DNA of 64,000 bases from Haliovirga abyssi (GTDB lineage Bacteria; Fusobacteriota; Fusobacteriia; Fusobacteriales; Haliovirgaceae), in assembly GCF_030295325.1 (NCBI RefSeq), contig NZ_AP027059.1, forward strand, positions 1,546,637 to 1,610,636, written 5' to 3'. The notes under the pieces are model-generated. The model saw nothing but the letters and a program-made list of their open reading frames with translations, ran no database searches and had not been told where the DNA came from. Both the position numbers and the translations under genes were made by a program. Of the stretch, positions 1 through 8,855 are shown piece after piece. The stretch's first letter is position 1. Every line of letters starts with the position of its first letter.

Positions 1-236
1 AAATATTTTGGCTTTTTACTTCTATTTTTAATTTCTACTTTTATAAGTAATGCCTCATCTTTATCTATTTTATATTTACTAATAATTGCACTGTATTTCA
101 CATTATTTAAAATTAACTCCTGCTTTGTAGGCATCTTTTTTTGAAAATAATAATTTAATAACAAAATAAGTCCAAATATAAAAATTAAATCAAGAATAGT
201 TATAATGTTTGATTTTTTTTTAAAAAAACTATTCAT
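1..236 (-). CDS. Partial membrane-anchored protein, function unknown
   Basis: This reading frame stays open to the window edge, so the C-terminus is missing; 78 residues are visible. The ATG at 236 overlaps the alr stop codon as TAATG, which suggests translational coupling to alr. The N-terminus is basic (several Lys around residues 6-8), followed by a single hydrophobic segment (about residues 11-29, containing DLIFIFGLILLL) and then a charged region. That looks like a type II membrane anchor with the bulk outside the cytoplasm. I do not recognise the family; a DUF4330-like protein is one possibility, but it is a guess. Confidence 0.6.
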   Translation of the reverse strand, partial: MNSFFKKKSNIITILDLIFIFGLILLLNYYFQKKMPTKQELILNNVKYSAIISKYKIDKDEALLIKVEIKNRSKKPKY

Positions 237-1354
237 TATATTTCTTCCTTTCCTAAAAGAGAATTAACTCTAATAATTTTCCCATTTTTCCAATATATTC
301 TTGGAACTCGATTATTAATATTTGTTAAAATTTCATATGATATTGTTCCTGAGATTTTTGCTATTTCATCTATATTTATATTTTCACCAAATATTTCTAA
401 TTCATCTCCAACCTTTACTTTTCCTATTAGAGTTTTTGGGATTTTTATCATCATTTGATCCATGCAGACTCTTCCAATTATTTTACATCTTTTTCCTTTT
501 AAATAAACTTCTCCTGTATTTGATAATTTCCTATTTATTCCATCTGCATATCCTGCAGAAACTGTTGCTATTATTTCACCTTTTTTAGCTATATAAGTTT
601 TCCCATAGCTTATAGGCATATCTTGCTTTACTTCTTTTAAAAATATAATCTTACTTTTAAAAGACATTACTGGTTTAAATTCTTTACTAAATCTATTTTT
701 AACCACAGGAATTCCATACAAAATTATTCCTGGTCTAACCATATTCCCTTCATTAATAACATTTAATATTCCTGCGCTATTTGATATGTGAAAATATTCA
801 ATATCTTTATTTTCATCTACTATTTTTTTAAATATTTCAACTTGTTTTTGAGTATATTCTAAATCCTCATCTGCAACTGATAAATGTGTAAATATTCCTT
901 TTATATTTGCTATATTTTTATTTTTTATATATTGTATAGCTTTTTCTGCTTCTTCATATGAAAATCCGATCCTTCCCATACCTGTATCTATTTTTACATG
1001 AATATCTGGAAATAGCCCTTTTTTTTCTATATAATTTATTTCTTCATAAGAAGACAGAGTAAGCTGTATCCCTAAAGATACAGCTTTATCCCATTCTTCA
1101 AGAGGTGTACATCCCAATATCAAAATTTTACCTCTTATTCTATTCTTAACTAATTCTTCCGCTTCTTCTATGCAAGCCACTCCAAAATTAGACACTCCAT
1201 TTGCAGATAATTCTCTTGCAATTTCAACTGCACCATGTCCATAAGCATTTGCTTTTATAACTCCAAGTATTTTTTTATTATTAGAAGTCAATTTTTTTAT
1301 TAAATTTAAATTTATTATTAAGTTATTTAGATTAATATCTGACCATACTCTCAT
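236..1354 (-). CDS. alr: Alanine racemase
   Basis: This PLP enzyme interconverts L- and D-alanine in the cytoplasm and so supplies D-Ala for peptidoglycan. The PLP lysine is in VIKANAYGHG (Lys34), and the second catalytic motif SAGYADG, with the active-site Tyr, sits near residue 260. The family fold is complete: an N-terminal TIM barrel and a C-terminal beta domain ending near NRVPRIY. I start at ATG 1354 (372 aa) because AAGGTGG lies 9 nt upstream; an in-frame GTG at 1369 falls inside that ribosome-binding site. Its stop overlaps the start of the next, partial gene. Confidence 0.95.
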   Translation of the reverse strand: MRVWSDINLNNLIINLNLIKKLTSNNKKILGVIKANAYGHGAVEIARELSANGVSNFGVACIEEAEELVKNRIRGKILILGCTPLEEWDKAVSLGIQLTLSSYEEINYIEKKGLFPDIHVKIDTGMGRIGFSYEEAEKAIQYIKNKNIANIKGIFTHLSVADEDLEYTQKQVEIFKKIVDENKDIEYFHISNSAGILNVINEGNMVRPGIILYGIPVVKNRFSKEFKPVMSFKSKIIFLKEVKQDMPISYGKTYIAKKGEIIATVSAGYADGINRKLSNTGEVYLKGKRCKIIGRVCMDQMMIKIPKTLIGKVKVGDELEIFGENINIDEIAKISGTISYEILTNINNRVPRIYWKNGKIIRVNSLLGKEEI

Positions 1355-1406
1355 ATATACAAATGCCACCTTTTCTTATACTTTAATCGACTCAAAAAAA
1401 GTAATT

Positions 1407-1613
1407 TTATTTCAAGAAAAAAACTATTGTTCTTCCTTTTTTTTCACTTCCTATTTTTTCTTCTCTAAAAAGCCAACCTAATGCCAATAAAACTTCATCT
1501 TTTTTCAATTCACTGTTATCTACCATAGCTTTTATTCCTGTAGCACCATTTTCGTTTAGATAGTTCCAAACTTTTCCTGCTGCTGCTCCTGTTTTTTCAA
1601 AAGAATATTTCAT
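1407..1613 (-). CDS. Small winged-helix protein (DUF2582-like)
   Basis: This 68-residue protein has the pattern of the DUF2582 winged-helix domain: a helix containing GKVWNYLNENG, the turn-helix ELKKDEVLLALGWLFREEKI, and a wing ending in IVFFLK. Such proteins are thought to bind nucleic acid, but no target is known. The chosen ATG is 8 nt after AAGGAG; the in-frame GTG nine bases upstream is part of the spacing. It lies 17 nt downstream of secF in the same direction, so it probably shares that transcript. The family assignment comes from overall pattern, not a single diagnostic motif. Confidence 0.7.
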   Translation of the reverse strand: MKYSFEKTGAAAGKVWNYLNENGATGIKAMVDNSELKKDEVLLALGWLFREEKIGSEKKGRTIVFFLK

Positions 1614-1630
1614 ATTTATCACTCCTTTTT

Positions 1631-2500
1631 TTATTTTGCTTCCTTCTTTTCAAGAAGATTAACTATTGGGCTTGCAACAAATATTGAAGAATAAGTCCCT
1701 GAAAGTATTCCTATTAATAAAGCTGTTATAAATGTTCTAAGCGATGCTCCTCCAAATATTAATACTGCTAGTATAGCTAATAAAGTTGTAACTGATGTAT
1801 TTATTGATCTTGTAAACACTTGATTTATACTATCATCAATTAAATCTCCTATATTTTTTTTGGATTTTTTCTTTATGTTTTCTCTAATTCTATCAAATAC
1901 AACTATTGTATCATTTATAGAATATCCTAAAATTGTTAATATCGCCGCTATAAATGGTGTATTAATCTCATAACCAAGTAAAGCTATAGCTCCTACTGCT
2001 ATTATTAAATCATGCAACAAGGCTACTATTGCACCTACTGCGAATCTAAATTCAAATCTAATTGTAATATAAAGTACTATTAACAAAGAACCTATTAATA
2101 AAGCATTTATAGCTTTCCATTTTAATTCTTTTCCAATTGTAGCACCAACTTTATCTACTTTTAAAATTTCAAATTTACCCTCTTTTGCCTTAAAATCATT
2201 TAAAAAATTATCTTTTTGAGCTTCTTCAAAAGCGTTTGTTCTTATTAATACAACATTTCCTTCTGAAATTTGTATTTTTTTAGATTCTAATTCTTTATAT
2301 TTTGCACTCATATCTTTTAAATCTTTATTAAGATCACTTAATTTCACACTTTTTTCAAATTTCAATTGAAATAATGTTCCACCAGTAAAATCTATACCAT
2401 AATTAAGACCTTTCACCATAAATAGTAATAATCCAGCCACTACTAAAGTTATTGATATTGTAAACCATATTTTTGTATTTTTTATTATTTTTAAATTCAT
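1631..2500 (-). CDS. secF: Protein translocase subunit SecF
   Basis: SecF is the smaller half of the SecDF complex, an RND-type membrane protein that uses the ion gradient to help pull secreted proteins through SecYEG. At 289 residues it has the expected plan: TM1 near residues 12-32, the motif GIDFTGGTLFQLKF just after it, a periplasmic domain, and five further membrane segments with GYSINDTIVVFDRIREN near residues 190-210. It starts 2 nt after the secD stop with AGGAGG upstream. SecD and SecF are separate proteins here. Confidence 0.96.
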   Translation of the reverse strand: MNLKIIKNTKIWFTISITLVVAGLLLFMVKGLNYGIDFTGGTLFQLKFEKSVKLSDLNKDLKDMSAKYKELESKKIQISEGNVVLIRTNAFEEAQKDNFLNDFKAKEGKFEILKVDKVGATIGKELKWKAINALLIGSLLIVLYITIRFEFRFAVGAIVALLHDLIIAVGAIALLGYEINTPFIAAILTILGYSINDTIVVFDRIRENIKKKSKKNIGDLIDDSINQVFTRSINTSVTTLLAILAVLIFGGASLRTFITALLIGILSGTYSSIFVASPIVNLLEKKEAK

Positions 2501-2502
2501 TA

Positions 2503-3720
2503 CTACCTCCTAACCCCAAATAATATTGGATTTTCAATTTTAAATAAATATATAAATCCTTTTAATAAAACCCTTGTTACAACTATTGCTGTAAACATAC
2601 TTGCCAATATACCTATTGTCAACGTAACTGCAAATCCTTTTACTGGACCTGTACCTAACGCAAACAATATAGCTGTAATAATAAGAGTAGTAATGTTTGA
2701 ATCAAATATTGCCATAAACGCTTTTTTGAATCCTGCATCTAAAGCTGCTAAAATACTATTCCCCAATCTTAATTCCTCTTTTAATCTTTCAAATATTATT
2801 ACATTTGCATCAACTGCCATTCCAACTGATAAAATAAACCCTGCTATTCCTGGTAAAGTCAATGTAGAATCAATAAAATTTAATGTTCCAAAAGCTATTA
2901 TTCCAAAAATTAACAATGCTAAATCAGCTATAAGTCCTGGCAATCTATACCATACTACCATAAATATTGCAATTAATATCAAAGCTACTATTCCAGCTTT
3001 ATAACTTGCTTGTATTGATTCTTCTCCAAGTGTTGCTCCTACTGTTCTTGTCTCTAACATTTTTACTTTTACTGGTAAAGCTCCAGCATTTAATAATGTA
3101 GCCATTTTTTTAGCTTCGTCTACTGTATAACTTCCAGTAATAACACCTTTTCCTCCTGGAATTTCTGATTGAATTGTAGGTGCTGTTTGTTGTGCTCCAT
3201 CCAAAGTTATTGCTAATTGTTTACCAATGTTTTTCTTAGTTATATCTGCAAAGATTTTAGCCCCTTTTGTAGTAAGCTCAAATCCTATTTGAGGTCTTCC
3301 TAATCTATCAAAACTAACATCTGCCTTTTTCAATTCTTTTCCTGTTAATAAAACATCTCCTAATGAACCATCACTTTTTAATAATCTAAACTCTAATAAT
3401 GCTGTTTTTCCTATAACTTTTATTGCTTCTTCTGTATCTTTTACTCCTGGTAATTCAACTATTACTCTTCTGTCTCCACTTCTTTGTATTACTGGTTCTG
3501 ATACTCCTAATCCATTTACCCTTCTATCCAACACTTCTACCAATCTGTCCATTGCTTGATTATCAACTTTTGCTTCCTTTGTATCTTGTGCTTCTAATAC
3601 TACATACACTCCACCTTTTAAATCTAGTCCCAATCTTACAGGTTTTAGAAATGCAAACCAAACAGCAAGTCCTAATACTACTGCAATCAAAGCTAAATTA
3701 ACTAATAAACTCTTTTTCAT
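2503..3720 (-). CDS. secD: Protein translocase subunit SecD
   Basis: SecD partners SecF in proton- or sodium-driven protein export. The N-terminal membrane segment (residues 5-25) is followed by GLDLKGGVYVVLEAQ, the first periplasmic domain, a P1 head region, and five C-terminal membrane segments with GMAVDANVIIFERLKEE near residue 300. At 405 residues it is a short bacterial form, typical of Gram-positive bacteria and Fusobacteria. It follows ruvX by 10 nt and leads directly into secF, giving the operon alaS-ruvX-secD-secF. Confidence 0.96.
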   Translation of the reverse strand: MKKSLLVNLALIAVVLGLAVWFAFLKPVRLGLDLKGGVYVVLEAQDTKEAKVDNQAMDRLVEVLDRRVNGLGVSEPVIQRSGDRRVIVELPGVKDTEEAIKVIGKTALLEFRLLKSDGSLGDVLLTGKELKKADVSFDRLGRPQIGFELTTKGAKIFADITKKNIGKQLAITLDGAQQTAPTIQSEIPGGKGVITGSYTVDEAKKMATLLNAGALPVKVKMLETRTVGATLGEESIQASYKAGIVALILIAIFMVVWYRLPGLIADLALLIFGIIAFGTLNFIDSTLTLPGIAGFILSVGMAVDANVIIFERLKEELRLGNSILAALDAGFKKAFMAIFDSNITTLIITAILFALGTGPVKGFAVTLTIGILASMFTAIVVTRVLLKGFIYLFKIENPILFGVRR

Positions 3721-3730
3721 AAATACTCTA

Positions 3731-4153
3731 CTACCTCCTTCGTTTTTCCATATCTAAGTATGTTTGTAAGATTATCGTTGCAGCTACTTTATCTACAACT
3801 TTGCGTTTCTCTTTTGCATTTTTTTTCGTTGTAACTTTTAGCATGTTATCTGCTGAAACTGTGCTATATCTTTCATCTACTGTTTCTATTGGAATATCAT
3901 GTAATGATTTACCCAATTTTTCGATAAATTCTCTAACTTTTTCAGCTTGCCTTTTTTCCGTACCATTTAAGCTTAATGGTAACCCTGATACAATTTTTTC
4001 TACTTTTTTTTCTTTTGCCAATTCAACTATTCGTTTTATGGCTTTTACTTTTCTTCTATCTATTACTTCTAACGGAGAAGCTATCATTCCTAACGGATCT
4101 GATATTGCTACCCCAATACGAACATCTCCAACATCGAGAGCTAAAACTCTCAT
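3731..4153 (-). CDS. ruvX: Holliday junction resolvase-like RNase H-fold protein RuvX/YqgF
   Basis: RuvX (YqgF) has an RNase H fold and is linked to 5' pre-16S rRNA processing and to Holliday-junction cleavage. The acidic catalytic positions are visible: Asp in LALDVGDVRIGVAISDP (residues 4-20), the segment VSGLPLSLNG near residue 60, and VDERYST near residue 93. The length of 140 residues is normal. The ATG overlaps the alaS stop as ATGA, a four-base coupling also common in other bacteria. Confidence 0.94.
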   Translation of the reverse strand: MRVLALDVGDVRIGVAISDPLGMIASPLEVIDRRKVKAIKRIVELAKEKKVEKIVSGLPLSLNGTEKRQAEKVREFIEKLGKSLHDIPIETVDERYSTVSADNMLKVTTKKNAKEKRKVVDKVAATIILQTYLDMEKRRR

Positions 4154-6747
4154 AGTTTTTCTTCCAATAATTTTTTTGCAAAATTTAAAGCTTCTTGCAC
4201 TTTATTTCCTGCTTTACCACCTGCTTGAGCAAAATCTGGTCTTCCTCCGCCATTTCCTTCAGCAATTTTTGCAACTTCCCTAACTATATCTCCTGCTTTA
4301 ATCCCTTTTTCAATTAAATCTTTTGTTACACTTACTAAAAATATTGCTTTTCCATTATTAGTACCAAATACAACTACGCAACTTTTTAATTTATCTTTTG
4401 CTTTATCTGCCATTTTCCTTAAATTTTGTGGATTCTGACCTTTAAATGCTTTTATTATTACATTTATTCCATTTATCATTTCAGGATTTTCTAAAAATTT
4501 ATCAGCTTCAATAGATGCCAATTTTGAATTTAATTCAGAAATATTTTTCTTAAGCTCTCTGTTTTCATCCAATAATTTATTAGCCTTTTCTTCAAGCTTA
4601 TCTTTATCTACTTTTAATATCTCTGCTAAATCCTCTGTTCTATCTTCTAATTTTGTTAAATATTCTAATGAATTTAATCCTGTAATGGCTTCTATTCTTC
4701 TTGTTCCTGCTGCAATACCTGTTTCTGTAACTATTTTAAATAATCCTATTTCCCCTGTGGAATTAACATGTGTTCCCCCACATAATTCAATAGAAAAATC
4801 AGAAATTTTTACAACTCTTACAACATCTCCATATTTATCTCCAAAAAGTGCCATAGCTCCCATTTTTTTTGCTTCATCAATATTTTTTAGAGAAATATCA
4901 ACTTTATGATTTTTTAAAATTTCTCTATTCACAATTCTTTCTATCTCTTCTATTTCCTCTTTTTTTATAGATTCATAATGTGAAAAATCAAATCTAAGTC
5001 TTTCTCTATTTACATATGAACCTGCTTGATGAACGTGCTTGCCTATCACTTCTTGCAATGCTGCTTGCAATAAATGTGTAGCTGTATGATTTTTTGTTAC
5101 TGCTTCTCTTTTTTCTTTATCCACATTAAGAGTTAAATTATCTCCTATTTTTAAATTTCCTTCTATAATTTTAACTATATGGATAAATATATCTTTTCTT
5201 TTTTGAACATTTAACACCTTTCCCTTAAATGTCCTGTTTTTTATAATTCCAGAATCTGCAATTTGTCCTCCAGACTCAGCATAAAAAGGAGTTTTATCAA
5301 ATATAACCTCATATGTTTCAGTATCAATATCTTTCTTATGTAAAACTTTTCCTTCTAATTTTAAATTTTCATATCCTAAAAATTCTGTCTTTCCATTTTC
5401 TTTATAAAATTCTTCTATAAAGCTATCCTCAATTTTTTCTTTTATAACTTCTCTTGAATTTCTAGCTCTATTTTTTTGCTCTTCCATTTTTTCTTTAAAT
5501 TCATCATATACAATTTTAATATTATTTTCTTGACAAATTTCTTCTGTTAATTCAAATGGAAATCCATAAGTATCATATAATTTAAACACAATTTCTGAAT
5601 TCATCTTATCTTTTTTTTCTAATTTTAACTTTTTTATCTCATTATTTGTTAAAATTATCCCTTGATCTAATGTAGCTTCAAATTTCTCTTCTTCTATTGA
5701 GATCACTTTTTTTATATGATCGCTATTTTTTACTATTTCAGGATAAAACTCTCCCATCATATCAATGACTTTATCAGATAACTCATATAAAAATGATTTT
5801 TTATATCCTAATAATCTTCCATGCCTAGCTGCTCTTCTTAAAATTCTTCTTAAAACATAACCTCTACCATCATTAGAAGGAAGTACCCCATCTCCTATTA
5901 AAAATGTTACTGCACGAATATGGTCAGCTATAACTCTTAGAGAGAAATCTATATTTTCTTTTTCGTTATATTTTACACCTGTTGCTTTTGCGACCTCTTC
6001 TACTAACGGTTTTAACAAATCTGTATCAAAATTTGAACTAACATTTTGAATTACAGATGTTATTCTTTCTAATCCCATTCCAGTATCAATATTTTTTTTA
6101 GGTAATGGCTCTAACGTCCCATCCTCTAATCTATTATACTCAGTAAATACTAAATTCCATATTTCAATATACCTATCACAATCACATCCAACACCACAAG
6201 TTGGAGAATCACAACCTTTATCTTCTCCTAGATCAACATATATTTCACTACTCGGGCCACATGAACCTGTTGGACCTGCTGACCAAAAATTATCTTCATC
6301 CATTTTTACTATTCTGTCTAAAGATACCCCTGCTTTTTCATTCCAAATTTTTATACTTTCTTCATCATCTTTATAAACCGAAATCCAAAGTTTATCTTTT
6401 GATAATTTTAGTTCTTCTGTTATAAATTCCCAAGCCCAAACAATAGCTTCTTCTTTAAAATAGTCTCCAAAAGAAAAATTCCCAAGCATCTCAAAAAATG
6501 TTTGATGTCTTGCTGTCCTCCCTACATTTTCTAAATCATTCGTTCTAATACATTTCTGACAAGAGGTAGCCCTTTTATATGTAGGAACTTGTTTTCCCAT
6601 AAAAAATGGCTTAAATGGTACCATTCCTGCTATTGTTAATAGCATTGTTGGATCATCTGGAACCAAGGAAGCACTCTCGTATTTTTTGTGCATTTTTTGC
6701 TCGAAAAAGTCTAAAAATTTTTTCCGTATTTCATTTCCTGTAAACAT
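4150..6747 (-). CDS. alaS: Alanyl-tRNA synthetase
   Basis: AlaS charges tRNA-Ala. At 865 residues it is full length and has the class II catalytic core (motif 2 near RTNDLENVGRTARHQTFFEM), the tRNA-recognition region, the editing domain with the zinc-ligand pairs HTATH (near residue 560) and CGGTH (near residue 660), and a C-Ala tail rich in Gly (AEGNGGGRPDFAQAGG). I start at ATG 6747 because GGAAGGGAG ends 10 nt before it; the open frame extends eight codons further through that site. It heads an operon with ruvX, secD and secF behind a good promoter at 6783-6811. Confidence 0.96.
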   Translation of the reverse strand: MFTGNEIRKKFLDFFEQKMHKKYESASLVPDDPTMLLTIAGMVPFKPFFMGKQVPTYKRATSCQKCIRTNDLENVGRTARHQTFFEMLGNFSFGDYFKEEAIVWAWEFITEELKLSKDKLWISVYKDDEESIKIWNEKAGVSLDRIVKMDEDNFWSAGPTGSCGPSSEIYVDLGEDKGCDSPTCGVGCDCDRYIEIWNLVFTEYNRLEDGTLEPLPKKNIDTGMGLERITSVIQNVSSNFDTDLLKPLVEEVAKATGVKYNEKENIDFSLRVIADHIRAVTFLIGDGVLPSNDGRGYVLRRILRRAARHGRLLGYKKSFLYELSDKVIDMMGEFYPEIVKNSDHIKKVISIEEEKFEATLDQGIILTNNEIKKLKLEKKDKMNSEIVFKLYDTYGFPFELTEEICQENNIKIVYDEFKEKMEEQKNRARNSREVIKEKIEDSFIEEFYKENGKTEFLGYENLKLEGKVLHKKDIDTETYEVIFDKTPFYAESGGQIADSGIIKNRTFKGKVLNVQKRKDIFIHIVKIIEGNLKIGDNLTLNVDKEKREAVTKNHTATHLLQAALQEVIGKHVHQAGSYVNRERLRFDFSHYESIKKEEIEEIERIVNREILKNHKVDISLKNIDEAKKMGAMALFGDKYGDVVRVVKISDFSIELCGGTHVNSTGEIGLFKIVTETGIAAGTRRIEAITGLNSLEYLTKLEDRTEDLAEILKVDKDKLEEKANKLLDENRELKKNISELNSKLASIEADKFLENPEMINGINVIIKAFKGQNPQNLRKMADKAKDKLKSCVVVFGTNNGKAIFLVSVTKDLIEKGIKAGDIVREVAKIAEGNGGGRPDFAQAGGKAGNKVQEALNFAKKLLEEKL

Positions 6748-6782
6748 GTACTTTTTACTCCCTTCCAACAATATTTTCCTAT

Positions 6783-6811
6783 ATAATATCCAATTTTAAT
6801 ACAATTGTCAA
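6783..6811 (-). promoter_or_regulatory. Promoter of the alaS-ruvX-secD-secF operon
   Basis: On the minus strand TTGACA (6806-6811) and TATTAT (6783-6788) are separated by exactly 17 nt. The predicted start of transcription is about 30 nt upstream of the alaS ATG. No operator or T-box-like leader is visible in so short a leader. Confidence 0.75.
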
Positions 6812-6872
6812 ATATTATTTTTTTCAAATACTTTATTTTCTCTTAACGGCCTGTATTTTTACAAAAATCAAT

Positions 6873-6973
6873 GGATGTTTAAAAAGTAACTTTTTTATAT
6901 TTTATTGTAAAAACGCTTAAATCATTGCGTATTTTATAACAAAATCAAAAGGTTATTTTTAAGCCGTTCCTAA
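6873..6973. repeat. Family A nested-palindrome repeat, copy 1
   Basis: About 101 bp, running from GATGTTTAAAAAG to CGTTCCTAA. It contains the inner inverted repeat (AACGCTTAA facing TTGCGTATTTTATAAC) typical of the family. Its last 65 bases or so are identical to the tandem copy that follows. Together the two copies fill the gap between the alaS promoter and the HD-GYP-like gene. Confidence 0.85.
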
Positions 6974-7075
6974 AGAACGTTTAAAAAATAATTTTCTTAT
7001 ATTTTGTCATAAAAACGCTTAAATCATTGCGTATTTTATAACAAAATCAAAAGGTTATTTTTAAGCCGTTCCTAA
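6974..7075. repeat. Family A nested-palindrome repeat, copy 2 (tandem)
   Basis: A near-complete copy, directly adjacent to copy 1, with ends AGAACGTTTAAAAAATAA and TTATTTTTAAGCCGTTCCTAA. The inner arms ATTTTGTCATAAAAACGC and GCGTATTTTATAACAAAAT pair almost perfectly. Its right end overlaps the TAG stop codon (7072-7074) of the neighbouring HD-GYP-like gene. Confidence 0.88.
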
Positions 7076-8238
7076 GATAATATTTCTATTATTTCATCAT
7101 AATTTTCAATAAAAATTTCTACTAATTCTGGATAAAATCTTTTTCCACTTTCATTTTTTATTATTTCTTTAGCTTCTATATTACTATAAGCCTTTCTATA
7201 AACTCTTGAACTTACTAATGCTAAAAATGTGCTCACTAAATTCAATAAATTAGCCGAAATTGGAATTTCTTTTCCATTTATCCCTTTTGGATATCCATTT
7301 CCATCATATCTTTCATGATGGTTTTTAATTATTAAAGCATGCTCTTCAAAATATGGTATATTTTTTAAAATATTATAACTGTAATAAGTATGTTTTTCTA
7401 TTATTTTTTTTTCCTCGTTTGTTAAGCTAGTTCTTTTATGTAATATATTTTCAGTTATAAGTATTGTTCCTACATCTTTTAAAATAGCTGATAATTTTAA
7501 TGTTTCTATTTCTGTAAAATTCATTTCTAATTTTTTTGCCATAAATTCTAATAAAAGTAACAACTTATCTATATCATAAAAATTCCCATAAATATAATTT
7601 CTATACTCTAATATAGAAGATACTTTTTTCAAAATACTTATATATATATTTTCTATATTTGATTTATAATTTCTTATATTATAAATTGTTTTTATAACTT
7701 CAGATAAAATTCTTATACCTTTAAGTTTTTTTTCTACAGTGTTACTATCTAATGCTTTTTCAAATTCTATTCCTAGAATTAACTCATCTCTTGCATTATA
7801 CACTACAATTGATTTTCTTTCAATATTTTTATGAATATATTCATCTTTTGAGTTGCTTTCTATTATATTTCCTATTATGTTTTCTATTATTTTATTATTT
7901 TTATTAGAATAAAATTTATTTTTATATTTTATAACAAGATTATCTACTTCTAAAATCATCATTCCTAAATTTATAATTGTATCTATTAACTCTAATTCTG
8001 ATATATTTCTCCCACCTAAACTTAATAATTCTGATAAATTATATATTTTTTCATAATTCTTTGTATTTTCTTCTACAACTTCTTTATATTTTTTATTAAG
8101 TTCTAAAAATGGTGCTAATAATTTTATAATTTTTTCTTTATCTCTTTTCGGAGTTACTTTTATATTACGTCCACTATCAATTTCTATTTTAACATTAAAT
8201 ACTTTTTCAAAATTATTTATTATCTCCTTTTCTTTCAT
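7072..8238 (-). CDS. HD-GYP-like protein with eroded metal site
   Basis: The 388-residue protein has a C-terminal HD-GYP-type domain (about residues 200-385) recognisable from KNHHERYDGNGYPKG (305-319), EIP (324-326) and SRVYRKAY (344-351). Active HD-GYP enzymes hydrolyse cyclic di-GMP with a two- or three-metal centre. Here the HD pair is KD (254-255) and the Asp of the usual DxxDAL motif is replaced (STFLAL, 336-341). His283 and His307-308 remain. The N-terminal half is Asn/Lys/Ile-rich and unrecognised, perhaps a degraded GAF-like sensor. Loss of several ligands argues for a non-catalytic binding or scaffold role. It follows cheB by 6 nt and its stop lies in a family A repeat. Confidence 0.75.
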   Translation of the reverse strand: MKEKEIINNFEKVFNVKIEIDSGRNIKVTPKRDKEKIIKLLAPFLELNKKYKEVVEENTKNYEKIYNLSELLSLGGRNISELELIDTIINLGMMILEVDNLVIKYKNKFYSNKNNKIIENIIGNIIESNSKDEYIHKNIERKSIVVYNARDELILGIEFEKALDSNTVEKKLKGIRILSEVIKTIYNIRNYKSNIENIYISILKKVSSILEYRNYIYGNFYDIDKLLLLLEFMAKKLEMNFTEIETLKLSAILKDVGTILITENILHKRTSLTNEEKKIIEKHTYYSYNILKNIPYFEEHALIIKNHHERYDGNGYPKGINGKEIPISANLLNLVSTFLALVSSRVYRKAYSNIEAKEIIKNESGKRFYPELVEIFIENYDEIIEILS

Positions 8239-8244
8239 TTTTTA

Positions 8245-8817
8245 TCACGCCCTTTTATTTATTTCATTACCAATCTCTTTTTCTGTCAATCCTGAAACAT
8301 CTGAAAGGCCTAATTTATCTATGCTTTTAGGCATTCCATAAACCACGCATGATTTCTCCTCTTGAGTTAATACAAAACTTCTTTTATTTTCTTTTAAATT
8401 TAAAATTCCTTCAGTTCCATCTCTGCCCATTCCAGTTAATATTGCAATTAATGGATTTATACTGCTTATTTTATTAACACTTTCTAAAAAATAATCTACA
8501 GATGGATTATAAAATCCAATTCTTTTATTTTCAGGATATAATTTCAACACATTCCCAACTTTTACTAATTTGCTGTCTTGCCCCCCTGGCAAAACATAAA
8601 CTGTTCCTGCTTTTATAACTTCATTTTCTCCCTCTTTTATTTCCAATTCAGAAAGTTCATTTAATCCATCAGCTAATATTTTTGTAAATCCTTTTGGCAT
8701 ATGCTGAATAATAAATATTGGTAATTTTATTTTACAACTCAAGGCTGGAACTAACTTTCTTAGTGCATTTGGACCACCTGTTGAAATCCCAATTATAATC
8801 ATATTATATTTTCGCAC
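8245..8817 (-). CDS. Stand-alone CheB-type methylesterase domain
   Basis: This protein is just the CheB catalytic domain (190 residues), with no receiver domain. The catalytic triad of the family is present: Ser12 in ISTGGPNAL, His39 in IIQHMPKGF, and Asp133 in LTGMGRDGTEG. In chemotaxis CheB demethylates or deamidates glutamyl residues of methyl-accepting proteins. No cheA, cheR or receptor gene is nearby, so the substrate here is unknown. The start is a GTG with AAAGGGGG upstream; an ATG five codons later is too far from that site. It sits between lptB and the HD-GYP-like gene, with which it is almost certainly co-transcribed. Confidence 0.85.
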   Translation of the reverse strand: MRKYNMIIIGISTGGPNALRKLVPALSCKIKLPIFIIQHMPKGFTKILADGLNELSELEIKEGENEVIKAGTVYVLPGGQDSKLVKVGNVLKLYPENKRIGFYNPSVDYFLESVNKISSINPLIAILTGMGRDGTEGILNLKENKRSFVLTQEEKSCVVYGMPKSIDKLGLSDVSGLTEKEIGNEINKRA

Positions 8818-8855
8818 CAGAACCCCCTTTTACAAAGAATGTTTAAAAAAGATAA

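Noticed and set aside
3423-3701. Leu-rich plus-strand frame opposite secD
   Set aside because: Shadow of a real gene, with no ribosome-binding site and biased composition.
6873-7075. Two direct family A copies as a possible CRISPR start
   Set aside because: The units are about 100 bp with no constant short spacers, are palindromic, and occur singly elsewhere.
8835-8855. Possible family A remnant before lptB (AATGTTTAAAAAAGATAATT)
   Set aside because: Only about 20 bases match one end; the rest is absent, so I do not list it as a copy.
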